Below, one piece after another: positions 16,085-24,211 of a stretch of 64,000 nt of DNA. Within the stretch, counting starts at the first letter, position 1; each line of letters starts with the position of its first letter. The stretch comes from CAZMPJ01 sp964568455 (GTDB lineage: Bacteria > Margulisbacteria > WOR-1 > O2-12-FULL-45-9). The stretch spans positions 186,001 to 250,000 of the forward strand of contig CAZMPJ010000001.1 of NCBI GenBank assembly GCA_964568455.1, written 5' to 3'. Below the pieces are notes generated by a model that was given only the letters and a program-made list of their open reading frames with translations, had not been told where the DNA came from and did not search any database. Made by a program: the position numbers and the translations under genes.

Positions 16085-17762
16085 TATCAAAAAACATTCT
16101 TTTTGGATTGTAATTGCCTTGACCCTGATGGCTTGTGTGTATGCCTATTTTCAGTTTCTCCTGCCGCTGGATGTGTTTTTGTGGGACGAAGCCCATCATG
16201 GTTTTTTTGGCATGCAGATCTATAATCACCTTAGTGTTGGAGACTGGGGTCTTTTTTGGGCGCATACCAATAATCAAGCGCTCTGGATGCCGCTCCATTC
16301 CTGGCTGGATGGGATATTTCTTCTGATTTTCGGATTTTCATATGCTTCCACAAGGCTTGGAAGTCTCTTTCTGTTTTTTATATGTTCAACATTAATATAC
16401 TTGATTGGATTTGAGCTTTCAGAAGAAAAAGGCTGGATAATTGGATTACTTGCCTCCTTTTTGTTTCTTACTTCACCAATGATGCTTCACCTTGCCACAG
16501 TTAACATGCAGGAGATGCTGGGTATTTTTGTGTGTCTTATTACGGTGTATTTTATGGTTCGAAATGTTTCTGTTAATACTGTGTGGAAATTTTTGATAAT
16601 AGGCTTTTTGCTAAGTGTTGCCTATTGGGCCAAACAAAATTTCGCTATGGTTACGGTATTTGGTGTTGGTTTATTTCAGTTGTCTTTGTTGTGGGATATG
16701 AGAAAGAAGTTGCGGGCCTGGTGTCTTGATAATCTTTATATTATTTTGGGTTTTCTGCCTTTATTTGTTTTTTGGTGGATCATGCCGCCATTTGCAAGAA
16801 AATATGGTTTAACAGTTGCCTTTCGCCAGGGTTCATTAGCTGAGGGGACTTCTATTGTGTCCACTTTTATCGGCACGTTATTTTTCTATGTGCAATCTTT
16901 TATTACCAGTTATAATTTATCTTTTTGGATTGCTTTGGGTGGTTTGGCTTCGGTTGTTGCTTCGCTCTTCTTTTTTCGTAATCAGAAAATAAGAATTGTT
17001 TCTTTAATGTTTTATGCCAATCTGATCTTTATCAGCATTATGTCCTTTGCGCAAGAAAGATATCTTTCTTTAGCCATGCCCCTTGCTTTTCCCTTGCTTG
17101 TCTATTTTGGATTGATTGTGTTTGAAAGAATAAAAAGCAATAAAAAAGTTGCAATATTAGTTTATGCAGTGACAGCAATAATTGCTGTGTCTTTTGTTTA
17201 TGATTTTTCATGCTTGACCAGATACACCAAGGAAGTAGCAAATAGGTCCATAATGTTTTTTATATATAAAGATAGCTTAAATCGTTTTTCGCCGCCATTT
17301 GTTTTTGGTTTAACCGGTCGACCGACCTTTACATATCCGCAGGATTTTACAAAAGACAAATATAATAATTTTAAGGTGTTGCCAAAATCAGAGATTAGAG
17401 ATGTTTTGGCATTTTTTAGCTCTAACATTAATATAAATAAATCGATCTCTACTTTTATAAGCTATGCGCAGTTGAGTCCGTATGTGGTTTATTGGCATTT
17501 TTCAGGTTGGATGGCCCCGGTTTTTACTGTTAATGATTTTCCGGTTGTTCAAAGATATTTTTGGCGTGCAGATTATTTTCTGGACTTACAGGCTGCTCCT
17601 GATTCACCTTATTACGCGGATTGGCTTGAGAGACGCTGGGATAAGGTTGGCCCGATGTTGTTGAAGGGGGGCTATATAACTCTGGCTGCGTCAAAAGAAT
17701 TTACTGATTTGGGCCTGACGGCTAATATTTATAAACGTGAAAAAGATATTGTTCCCCGTTAA
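16077..17762 (+). CDS. Membrane glycosyltransferase, GT39/ArnT-like
   Basis: The 561-residue polytopic protein has a first helix at about 9-29, followed by the acidic loop WDEAHHGFFGMQIY (D37-E38), the catalytic-site pattern of GT39/GT83 enzymes using polyprenyl-phosphate sugars. About ten more hydrophobic segments reach residue 370 or so, and an extracytoplasmic tail of about 180 residues follows. As the third part of the GtrB-GtrA module it would add the flipped sugar to its acceptor outside the inner membrane. It ends 17 bp from an opposing gene; no hairpin terminator is visible in that gap. The sugar is unknown. Confidence 0.82.
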   Translation: MDNIKKHSFWIVIALTLMACVYAYFQFLLPLDVFLWDEAHHGFFGMQIYNHLSVGDWGLFWAHTNNQALWMPLHSWLDGIFLLIFGFSYASTRLGSLFLFFICSTLIYLIGFELSEEKGWIIGLLASFLFLTSPMMLHLATVNMQEMLGIFVCLITVYFMVRNVSVNTVWKFLIIGFLLSVAYWAKQNFAMVTVFGVGLFQLSLLWDMRKKLRAWCLDNLYIILGFLPLFVFWWIMPPFARKYGLTVAFRQGSLAEGTSIVSTFIGTLFFYVQSFITSYNLSFWIALGGLASVVASLFFFRNQKIRIVSLMFYANLIFISIMSFAQERYLSLAMPLAFPLLVYFGLIVFERIKSNKKVAILVYAVTAIIAVSFVYDFSCLTRYTKEVANRSIMFFIYKDSLNRFSPPFVFGLTGRPTFTYPQDFTKDKYNNFKVLPKSEIRDVLAFFSSNININKSISTFISYAQLSPYVVYWHFSGWMAPVFTVNDFPVVQRYFWRADYFLDLQAAPDSPYYADWLERRWDKVGPMLLKGGYITLAASKEFTDLGLTANIYKREKDIVPR

Positions 17763-17779
17763 TTAATGTTTTAGGCTGC

Positions 17780-18337
17780 TCATTTTTCCGATACAAATAA
17801 ATAATTGAAACAAAGGTTGTAAGTTTTGCTGATGATTGTCTTAAATTGTGCCTGATTGAGTAGGGTTTCCACTTCTTTTTTTCTAAAGTAGTTTTTATGA
17901 CTAAAGATTTCTTCCCGGCTGATCAAGCCTAGGATGGCCAATGTCTCCAAAAGTGGTTTTGAATAATTTGATGGGATGGTGATGATGAGTCGGCCGCCGG
18001 GTTTTAAGACCCGGTAGCATTCGTGGATAATCTTTTCCGGGTAATCTAGATGCTCCAGCACGGCTAGCATCAGGACACAACCAAACTCATTATCTGGTAG
18101 AGGTAGTGTTTTGCTGACCTCTGTTTTGATAAGGCTGATCTTGGCTGAGACCGATTTATCTGGGGTATCCTTATCAATGCCTACGGCTTTGACTATTTTG
18201 TTTTCTAGATTGATCAAGTTTTGAGGATAATAGCCGCAGCCAATGTCCAGAATATATGAGTCAGGCAGCACATGTTTCTCTATTAATTTAATTCTTTTTT
18301 TCTGGATAAAAAAATCTATTTTGTTAAAATCTCTCAT
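17780..18337 (-). CDS. Class I SAM-dependent methyltransferase
   Basis: The protein is 185 residues long. Motif I is YILDIGCGYYPQNLI near residue 29, followed by AVGIDKDTPDK, VLMLAVLEHLDYPEKI and LKPGGRLIITIPSNYSKPLL, the standard Methyltransf_11 order. The end is short compared with larger relatives but complete. It is the last gene of a four-gene minus-strand unit, two bases after the GT2 gene. It may methylate a glycan end or a lipid-linked intermediate; the target is not visible. Confidence 0.82.
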   Translation of the reverse strand: MRDFNKIDFFIQKKRIKLIEKHVLPDSYILDIGCGYYPQNLINLENKIVKAVGIDKDTPDKSVSAKISLIKTEVSKTLPLPDNEFGCVLMLAVLEHLDYPEKIIHECYRVLKPGGRLIITIPSNYSKPLLETLAILGLISREEIFSHKNYFRKKEVETLLNQAQFKTIISKTYNLCFNYLFVSEK

Positions 18338-18339
18338 TT

Positions 18340-19047
18340 TTAGTTTACGAATCGGTATTTAATTAGTGTCCAGGCAGCCGAGAAGCCGTCTTTTAAGCTG
18401 ATTTTTTTTCCTTCGTTTACAGAGCGGGATCGATAATTTATTGGGACTTCCAGGATTTTATAACCAAGCTTGGCCAGTTTTGCGGTAACTTCAGGACAAA
18501 ACTCAAATCTTTTGCATTTAAGTTCGATTTTTTTGATAACCTCAGTGGAAAACACTTTATAACAGGTTGCCTCGTCAGTAATGTTTGTCCTAAACAATAC
18601 GTTTGCCATTAGTGTCAGTATTTTATTTGCCAAACGATAAATAAATTTCATGCCGATAATGTCACCCTTGAATCTTGAACCGTAAACAACTTTGCTTTTA
18701 TTGGACAAGATCGGCTCTAAAAGTTTGCTATAATCATTGGGATCGTATTCCAGGTCAGCATCCTGAATCAAGATGATTTCACCTTTTGCTTTTTTTATGC
18801 CGATTTTAATTGCTGTGCCTTTGCCAACATTTAAAACCGAGGAATGGATGGTGATGTCGTTGTCATTGATAAATTTTTGCAGGATGTGGGGAGTCTGGTC
18901 GCTGGAGCCGTCGTCAATAACAATTATTTCCCGATAAACGTTATCAGGCAATTTTGCTGCTTTGATTTTTAAGAGCACCTCTTCGATATGGGTTTCCTCG
19001 TTGTAAACGGGAATTATTATTGATAAAAGTTTAGCTTTGTTGTTCAT
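18340..19047 (-). CDS. GT2 glycosyltransferase, DPM1-like, without membrane helices
   Basis: The 235-residue GT-A domain shows LSIIIPVYNEETHIEEV at the start, EIIVIDDGSSDQT, and the metal site IQDADLEYDPNDY near residue 95. ATCYKVFSTEVI and RFEFCPEVTAKL follow in the acceptor region. It lacks the C-terminal helices of GtrB. It matches polyprenol-phosphate mannosyl/glucosyl synthases that supply membrane transferases. Its ATG lies 17 bp inside the end of the membrane glycosyltransferase-like gene at 19031, a likely user of its product. Confidence 0.87.
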   Translation of the reverse strand: MNNKAKLLSIIIPVYNEETHIEEVLLKIKAAKLPDNVYREIIVIDDGSSDQTPHILQKFINDNDITIHSSVLNVGKGTAIKIGIKKAKGEIILIQDADLEYDPNDYSKLLEPILSNKSKVVYGSRFKGDIIGMKFIYRLANKILTLMANVLFRTNITDEATCYKVFSTEVIKKIELKCKRFEFCPEVTAKLAKLGYKILEVPINYRSRSVNEGKKISLKDGFSAAWTLIKYRFVN

Positions 19048-20416
19048 CTGTTTGCCCTAAGAAATATTTTAGATTTATGGCAATAAAATATATGACCAGC
19101 GGCATTATTATTAAAATGTTTCTATTTAATGTTGTGCCATCCAGGAGCCAGACATAGTTTTCGGTAATGTAGTACATAAAAGAAAAAGCCGAAAGGAACA
19201 AAACAACATAAAGCAAGCTGTAAAATGCTCTCAATTCTTTTAAGCGGGAAAAAGAAAATATCAAAACAACCACAAAAACAAACCAGGCAATGTTCCAGTT
19301 ACCATAAAATAACATCTTATTATAGAAATAGTTGATGATCACTGGCAATCGGTAAAGATTAACTAAGGCTTTTTCGTATTGGATCTCTTGATAAACACTC
19401 TTTGGAACATGATAAACTAGGCTTAAGATTGCCCAGGGAATTTTGAAAATTAAGGCGATTGTAAGATAGCTAAGGATATTTTTAACAAATGATGTTATTT
19501 CTGTTTTTGAGCGAACATAAAAAACACAAAGCACGATCAAGTTTATAAGCAACAAGGGCAATCCCTCGGTTTTGGTCCACGTGCCGATGCCAATAAGTAA
19601 GGCAGAAATATAAAAGTGTTTTTTGTCATTTGACTCAAAGTAATTAAGCAAAAATAGGGCAGAAGCAGTAAAATAGACGCATAGCGGAAAATCAGCGTAC
19701 TCAATGGTTGCATGATGAACCAGTAAGGGGAGAGTAGTTAGTAAATAGGTTGAGAGCAAGGCAACGGGTCTTGAGGCTAATCTCTTAATTGAACCGTAGA
19801 AAATAATTAGGAGTGCAATAAAGAAAAGCCCAAAGATGATTTTGGACAGCTCATCATTCCAATAACCTAAAACATTAAATATCCAAGTTTGCATCAGCGG
19901 GATGTTTAAAGGATAAAAAACAGCTCCGCCACCCAAAAAGTAATTATTGCCGGGGTCGAGCAATAGACTGTTTTCAACAAAGAACACTTTGGCGCGGAAA
20001 CTCCAGTTGGCAAAGGCATCTACGCTGATGACCGGCTTAATCAGGTTTTCAAATAAGACAAAGGCGACTCTAGATAGTATAAGTACTAGTAATCCGGTTT
20101 CGTACCATTTAAAACGCTCTATTTTTATCCAGGAACTAAGATTAAGCTTGAGGGCTTTGTTTTTAATGCAAAAATATAATGGCGCGGCTAGGATTAATAT
20201 AAAGCCAATTAGAATATTGAGCAAGGTAAGCTGGATATTGATTGCTCCGAGTAATAGTATTTCAAGAGATAAAATGCCACAACCAAGCAAAAAAGATAAG
20301 GCCAGTTTTTCCTGATCAGAGAGAGAAGACTTTTTGGGATTGAGCAAAGAAACAAATATCAATCCAATAAAAGTAGGTAGCAATATTGCTAATAACAGTT
20401 TTAAATAATCCATCAT
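19031..20416 (-). CDS. Polytopic membrane protein, probable lipid-linked-sugar glycosyltransferase
   Basis: The 461-residue protein has about eleven hydrophobic segments and a short polar end. A loop after the fourth helix contains SVDAFANWSFRAKVFF near residue 130, a position where GT39/GT83-like enzymes carry an Asp in a D-x-x-x-x-W/Y setting. VHHATIEYADFPLCVYF and GTWTKTEGLPLLL are also typical of such membrane glycosyltransferases. It overlaps the DPM1-like gene downstream and the secreted-protein gene upstream (4 bp). The family is inferred from topology and loop motifs; I cannot assign the sugar. Confidence 0.7.
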   Translation of the reverse strand: MMDYLKLLLAILLPTFIGLIFVSLLNPKKSSLSDQEKLALSFLLGCGILSLEILLLGAINIQLTLLNILIGFILILAAPLYFCIKNKALKLNLSSWIKIERFKWYETGLLVLILSRVAFVLFENLIKPVISVDAFANWSFRAKVFFVENSLLLDPGNNYFLGGGAVFYPLNIPLMQTWIFNVLGYWNDELSKIIFGLFFIALLIIFYGSIKRLASRPVALLSTYLLTTLPLLVHHATIEYADFPLCVYFTASALFLLNYFESNDKKHFYISALLIGIGTWTKTEGLPLLLINLIVLCVFYVRSKTEITSFVKNILSYLTIALIFKIPWAILSLVYHVPKSVYQEIQYEKALVNLYRLPVIINYFYNKMLFYGNWNIAWFVFVVVLIFSFSRLKELRAFYSLLYVVLFLSAFSFMYYITENYVWLLDGTTLNRNILIIMPLVIYFIAINLKYFLGQTDEQQS

Positions 20417-21414
20417 TTTTTTAGGATGTATTCTCCTTTTTTATGTGTGGCAAAAAGCTTGTATCCTTTTTTCCGGTATTCGCTTGCTTGTTTGTTGAGA
20501 GTTTGGTTGGGGTCATAAACCAACAGATAATCGGCTTGTTCATCAAAGTGTATTGGGTAAAGGTAATAATTTGCCTTTGGCATATAATAATAATTTGCAG
20601 GATGCAACAGGTTAAAGCCCGAACCGGGTGGTAATTTTGATTCAGCGAATTTGAGAAAACCGTAATAACCTTCCAGTGTAAGTAGCTCTCTTTTTTCTTC
20701 AAGATTCTTATTGGCAAAGGTTTGTTTATCAAGCTTAACTGTTTTTGCCTGGTCGATAAGGATTCGGGCATCCAGCAGCATCCAGAAGAATAGGCAAACA
20801 ATTATGATCTTTTTTCCGCTCTGTTTGAAGGAGAGATTGAAGTTACGGGACTTAGTAAATTGATAAATCACTATTAATATTGATAAAAAGATAATCAGGC
20901 AATAAATATATAAATTAACAGACTTACCATTAATCTTTGGGCCATAAATGAAATTGACACTTCTTAGTTGAGTGGCTTCAAAAAGAAAGAGCTCCTGCCA
21001 GCCCGAAGCAATATTGGTAAATAGATTTCCTTTAATCACTTTAGCAGACCGCAGTTCAATGGGTGCGTTTGGCAAAAGGATTATTTTTCTGACCCAGCCG
21101 ATCCAATTAGGGTTTTGAGATGGGACATTAATGGTGTATTTGTGAATTCCTCTTTTAAGAGGGAAGGCCACGGTTTTATATTGATTAAATTGTGGATCAT
21201 AGGAGGTTGCCCAAAATAGTTGAGCCATGCCATTTTGTTCTGCTTTGATTCTTAACAAAACCGTGTTGTATTCATTACTGTCAGCATTTATCAATTGGCT
21301 TTCTAAGTAAGGTGTACCTTTGGGTTGGGCGAATTGTAATGGGATTTCTTGGGCAAAGGCAACCGTATAAGCTGTTGCTAAATACAAAAACAAGATTAAA
21401 GCCTTAAGTTTCAT
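20413..21414 (-). CDS. Exported or membrane-anchored protein of unknown function
   Basis: The 333-residue protein begins with a clear signal peptide (about 1-21, ending AFA-Q). The next 130 residues are beta-rich and aromatic, reading like a small carbohydrate-binding sandwich (VLLRIKAEQNGMAQLFW). Two hydrophobic helices follow at about 165-185 and 200-215, then a soluble C-terminal part with many Tyr and Pro residues. I do not recognise a named family. It is the first gene of the minus-strand unit, probably leaderless, and overlaps the membrane transferase gene by 4 bp. A role in the same glycosylation step is likely only by association. Confidence 0.7.
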   Translation of the reverse strand: MKLKALILFLYLATAYTVAFAQEIPLQFAQPKGTPYLESQLINADSNEYNTVLLRIKAEQNGMAQLFWATSYDPQFNQYKTVAFPLKRGIHKYTINVPSQNPNWIGWVRKIILLPNAPIELRSAKVIKGNLFTNIASGWQELFLFEATQLRSVNFIYGPKINGKSVNLYIYCLIIFLSILIVIYQFTKSRNFNLSFKQSGKKIIIVCLFFWMLLDARILIDQAKTVKLDKQTFANKNLEEKRELLTLEGYYGFLKFAESKLPPGSGFNLLHPANYYYMPKANYYLYPIHFDEQADYLLVYDPNQTLNKQASEYRKKGYKLFATHKKGEYILKK

Positions 21415-21422
21415 TAGGCAAT

Positions 21423-21431
21423 ATTATAACA
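21423..21431 (-). promoter_or_regulatory. Extended -10 promoter for the minus-strand unit, leaderless
   Basis: On the minus strand the sequence reads TG-T-TATAAT, a perfect extended -10 element. Only 8 bases separate it from the ATG of the gene ending at 21414. Transcription would start at or next to the start codon, so the mRNA would be leaderless; no ribosome site is possible. Confidence 0.7.
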
Positions 21432-21443
21432 CTAAAAAAATTG

Positions 21444-21452
21444 TGATATAAT
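21444..21452 (+). promoter_or_regulatory. Extended -10 promoter for the plus-strand SDR gene, leaderless
   Basis: TG-A-TATAAT is a perfect extended -10, with 7 bases to the ATG at 21460. Its last two bases fall within another in-frame ATG (21451), which therefore cannot be the start if this promoter is used. Together with the opposite promoter it fills a 45-bp divergent gap. Confidence 0.7.
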
Positions 21453-21459
21453 GGAAATT

Positions 21460-22416
21460 ATGAAAATTCTCGTTGTCGGCGGAGCAGGTTATATTGGTTC
21501 AGCTTTGTGTCCGGCTTTAAAAGAACAGGGTTATGAGGTTGATGTTATTGACCTTCTTTGGTTTGGCAACTATTTACCTAAAGATATTAAAGTTACTAAA
21601 AAAGACCTTTTTCATTGCCAGACAGAAGATATGAAAGGTTATGAACAGGTAATTTTCTTGGCCGGACTTTCCAATGACCCCATGGCAGAATATGATCCAG
21701 CTAAAAACTTTATTTATAATGGGGCGCTGCCCGCTTATTTAACTTATATTGCTAAGCAAGCTGGGGTAAAAAGATTTATTTATGCTTCTTCTTGTTCGGT
21801 TTATGGTTATACGGTTGATCAACTCTATGATGAAAACGCTCCAGTTAACTGTGATTATCCTTATGGGATCTCTAAATTGCAGGGGGAACGAGGAGTTTTA
21901 CAAGAAGCTCGTGATAATTTTTCAACCATTGCTTTGCGACAGGGAACAGTTTCTGGTCATAGTACCCGTATGCGAATGGATTTAATTGTTAATACCATGT
22001 TTAAATTTGCCATGACCGAAGACCAGATTACCATTAATAATCCTGCTATCTGGCGGCCTGTTTATGATATCCGAGATTGTGTTCAGGGATTTATCAAAGC
22101 GATACAAGCAGATTATTCTCTTAGTGGGGTTTTTAATGTTTGTTCTGGTAATTTTACAGTTGGTGAAGTTGGCAATCTAGTTAAAGCTGAAGTTGAGAAG
22201 TTAACCAATAAAAAAATAAATCTAAACACAAAAAATATCCAGGATTTTAGAAATTATAAGGTTTCAATTGAAAAAGCTAAGACAGAATTAGGGTTTAAGC
22301 CGCAATATTCAATTGCTGACATAGTCAAAAATCTTTATGACAACCGTGATAAATACGGCAATTACAACCGCGATGAATTTTATAATATTCGTGTTTTTAA
22401 GAAGATAAATGGATAA
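21460..22416 (+). CDS. NAD-dependent epimerase/dehydratase (extended SDR)
   Basis: I start at the ATG at 21460, directly in front of KILVVGGAGYIGSAL. An in-frame ATG at 21451 overlaps the promoter. The protein has 318 residues. GGAGYIG is the NAD motif; SSCSVYG near 112 and YPYGISK near 138 give the Ser and Tyr-x3-Lys active site. It resembles sugar-nucleotide epimerases/reductases but lacks the specific strings of RmlB, GalE or Fcl, so its substrate is open. It overlaps the flavoenzyme gene by 8 bp and precedes rmlA and rmlB, so a dTDP-sugar substrate is plausible. Confidence 0.85.
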   Translation: MKILVVGGAGYIGSALCPALKEQGYEVDVIDLLWFGNYLPKDIKVTKKDLFHCQTEDMKGYEQVIFLAGLSNDPMAEYDPAKNFIYNGALPAYLTYIAKQAGVKRFIYASSCSVYGYTVDQLYDENAPVNCDYPYGISKLQGERGVLQEARDNFSTIALRQGTVSGHSTRMRMDLIVNTMFKFAMTEDQITINNPAIWRPVYDIRDCVQGFIKAIQADYSLSGVFNVCSGNFTVGEVGNLVKAEVEKLTNKKINLNTKNIQDFRNYKVSIEKAKTELGFKPQYSIADIVKNLYDNRDKYGNYNRDEFYNIRVFKKING

Positions 22417-23485
22417 AGTTAAAATTACTATTATTGGGGCAGGGGTTGTTGGCTTGGCTATTGCTGCTAAACTTTCTGAAAAATATCAGGACATCGTTTT
22501 AATTGAAAAATATGATTCTTTTGGCCAGGAAACCAGCTCGCGTAACAGCGAAATCATTCACGCTGGGATTTATTATCCTAAAGACTCTTTAAAAGCCAAA
22601 CTTTGTCTTGAGGGAAAAACCCTTCTTTATTCCTTTTGTCAGCAGAATAATATTCCACATAAAAAATTAGGGAAAATCATTGTTGCAATTAAAGATGAAG
22701 AAATAGTTGATCTTGAGCAGCTTAAAGTTAAAGCAGAGGATAATGGGGTTTTAGATCTTGAGTGGTTTGATCAAAAACAAATTCAAGAATATGAGCCAGC
22801 GGTTAAAGGAGTTAAGGCTTTATATTCTCCAAGTACAGGTATTGTTGATTCTCATTCTTTAATGAAATGTTTGGAGAATAAAGCTAAGGAAAGAGGTGTG
22901 ATGATTTCTTATGTTTCCGAAGTAGTTGGGATTGAGAAAGTTGCAAATGGTTATAAATTAAATATTAATAATGAGTATGATTTTGAGTCTGAAATTATAA
23001 TAAATGCGGCTGGTTTGTCGTCTGATAAGATTGCGAAAATGGCCGGAATTGATAAATATAAGCTTTATTATTGCAAGGGTGAATATTTTAGCTACACTAA
23101 AAAGTCTTTTATTAAAAGACTAGTCTATCCAGTTCCAGAAAAAGATGATAAAGCTTTGGGTGTGCATTCTGTGATTGATTTAAACGGAGATCTGAAATTT
23201 GGCCCAAGTGCTTTTTATGTTGATAAACTTGATTATAAGGTTGATAAGAATAATCGTAAAGCTTTCCATGAATCAGTTGCAAGTTTGTTCCCGCAAATCA
23301 AAATAGAAGACTTGCAGCCTGATCAGTCTGGAATTAGGCCAAAATTGCAAGGGCCGGGCGACCCAGTTAAGGATTTTGTTATAGCCAAAGATTTACCAGG
23401 CCTTATTAATTTAGTTGGCATTGAGTCTCCGGGACTAACTGCCTGTCTAGCGATTGCGCAGTATGTGCAAAATCTGGTAGAATAG
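22409..23485 (+). CDS. FAD-dependent oxidoreductase, LhgO/DAO family
   Basis: The 358-residue protein has the FAD dinucleotide motif G10-A-G12-V-V-G15 and a glutamate end at IEKYDSFG. The string SSRNSEIIHAGIYYPKDSLKAKLC is the signature of L-2-hydroxyglutarate oxidase-like proteins. A GIRPKLQGPGDP motif near the C-terminus belongs to the same family. In a glycan locus the true substrate is probably a 2-hydroxy acid, possibly on a sugar acid, but this is not known. A paralogue of similar length lies at 61459. Its last codons contain the rmlA promoter. Confidence 0.85.
   Translation: MDKVKITIIGAGVVGLAIAAKLSEKYQDIVLIEKYDSFGQETSSRNSEIIHAGIYYPKDSLKAKLCLEGKTLLYSFCQQNNIPHKKLGKIIVAIKDEEIVDLEQLKVKAEDNGVLDLEWFDQKQIQEYEPAVKGVKALYSPSTGIVDSHSLMKCLENKAKERGVMISYVSEVVGIEKVANGYKLNINNEYDFESEIIINAAGLSSDKIAKMAGIDKYKLYYCKGEYFSYTKKSFIKRLVYPVPEKDDKALGVHSVIDLNGDLKFGPSAFYVDKLDYKVDKNNRKAFHESVASLFPQIKIEDLQPDQSGIRPKLQGPGDPVKDFVIAKDLPGLINLVGIESPGLTACLAIAQYVQNLVE
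23475..23483 (+). promoter_or_regulatory. Extended -10 promoter for rmlA, leaderless
   Basis: TG-G-TAGAAT lies within the last codons of the upstream flavoenzyme gene, 8 bases before the rmlA ATG at 23492. No Shine-Dalgarno sequence precedes that ATG. It has the same geometry as the two promoters near 21.4 kb. Confidence 0.55.
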
Positions 23486-23491
23486 ACCTCT

Positions 23492-24211
23492 ATGAAGGGA
23501 ATTATCCTTGCAGGAGGAACAGGCTCGCGTCTTTTCCCCTTAACCAAAGTTACTAATAAACATCTTTTGCCGGTTGGCAGAAAGCCTATGATTTTTCATC
23601 CCATTGAAAAATTAGTTCAAGCTGGTATTACAGAGATTCTCATTGTAACCGGGGTTAATCATATGGGGGATATTGTTACTTTATTAGGTAGCGGGAAAGA
23701 TTTTGGCTGTCAATTTACTTATAAAGTTCAAGATGAGGCTGGTGGTATTGCCCAAGCCCTTCATCTAGCGCAAGAATTTGTGGGTAAAGATCAAGTGGTG
23801 GTTATTTTAGGAGACAATATTTTTGGGCAAGATTTAACTCCTTTTGTTACAGCCTTTAAAAAGCAAAAGAATGGAGCCAGGGTTTTAGTTAAAGAAGTTT
23901 CTGATCCCCATCGTTTTGGAGTTGTTGAAATAAAAAATGATAAAGTGGTTTCTATTGAAGAGAAACCTAAAAAACCCAAAAGTAATCTTGTTATAACCGG
24001 GATCTATTTTTATGATGCTAATGTTTTTGATATTACCAAAGGATTAAAACCTTCGAAGCGAGGAGAGCTTGAGATTTCTGATGTAAACCGTGCTTATATG
24101 AATAAAAATCAACTAGCCTATGATATTTTATCTGGCTGGTGGACAGATGCGGGGACTTTTGAGTCTATTGAACGAGCAACTTTGTTATGTGAGGGGAAAG
24201 TTGAATTATGA
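23492..24211 (+). CDS. rmlA: Glucose-1-phosphate thymidylyltransferase (short RmlA type)
   Basis: It activates glucose-1-phosphate with dTTP to dTDP-glucose. LAGGTGSRLFPLT at residues 6-18 is the nucleotide-binding loop; NKHLLPVGRKPMI supplies the family Lys, and LGDNIFGQD the metal-binding Asp. GWWTDAGTFESI ends the core. At 239 residues it lacks the 50-residue C-terminal helical part of enterobacterial RmlA. The rmlB gene overlaps it by 4 bp, which supports the dTDP assignment. No rmlC or rmlD is seen in the window, so the end sugar need not be rhamnose. Confidence 0.9.
   Translation: MKGIILAGGTGSRLFPLTKVTNKHLLPVGRKPMIFHPIEKLVQAGITEILIVTGVNHMGDIVTLLGSGKDFGCQFTYKVQDEAGGIAQALHLAQEFVGKDQVVVILGDNIFGQDLTPFVTAFKKQKNGARVLVKEVSDPHRFGVVEIKNDKVVSIEEKPKKPKSNLVITGIYFYDANVFDITKGLKPSKRGELEISDVNRAYMNKNQLAYDILSGWWTDAGTFESIERATLLCEGKVEL

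Noticed and set aside
17763..17779. Bidirectional terminator between converging genes
   Set aside because: The 17-bp gap and nearby bases show no convincing inverted repeat with a T-run.
19947..20315. 122-codon plus-strand frame opposite the membrane transferase gene
   Set aside because: It is antisense to a polytopic membrane protein with overlapping operon neighbours; no start signal is visible.
20421..20801. 126-codon minus-strand frame inside the exported-protein gene
   Set aside because: It lies out of frame within a gene that has a clear signal peptide and promoter; no motifs are visible.
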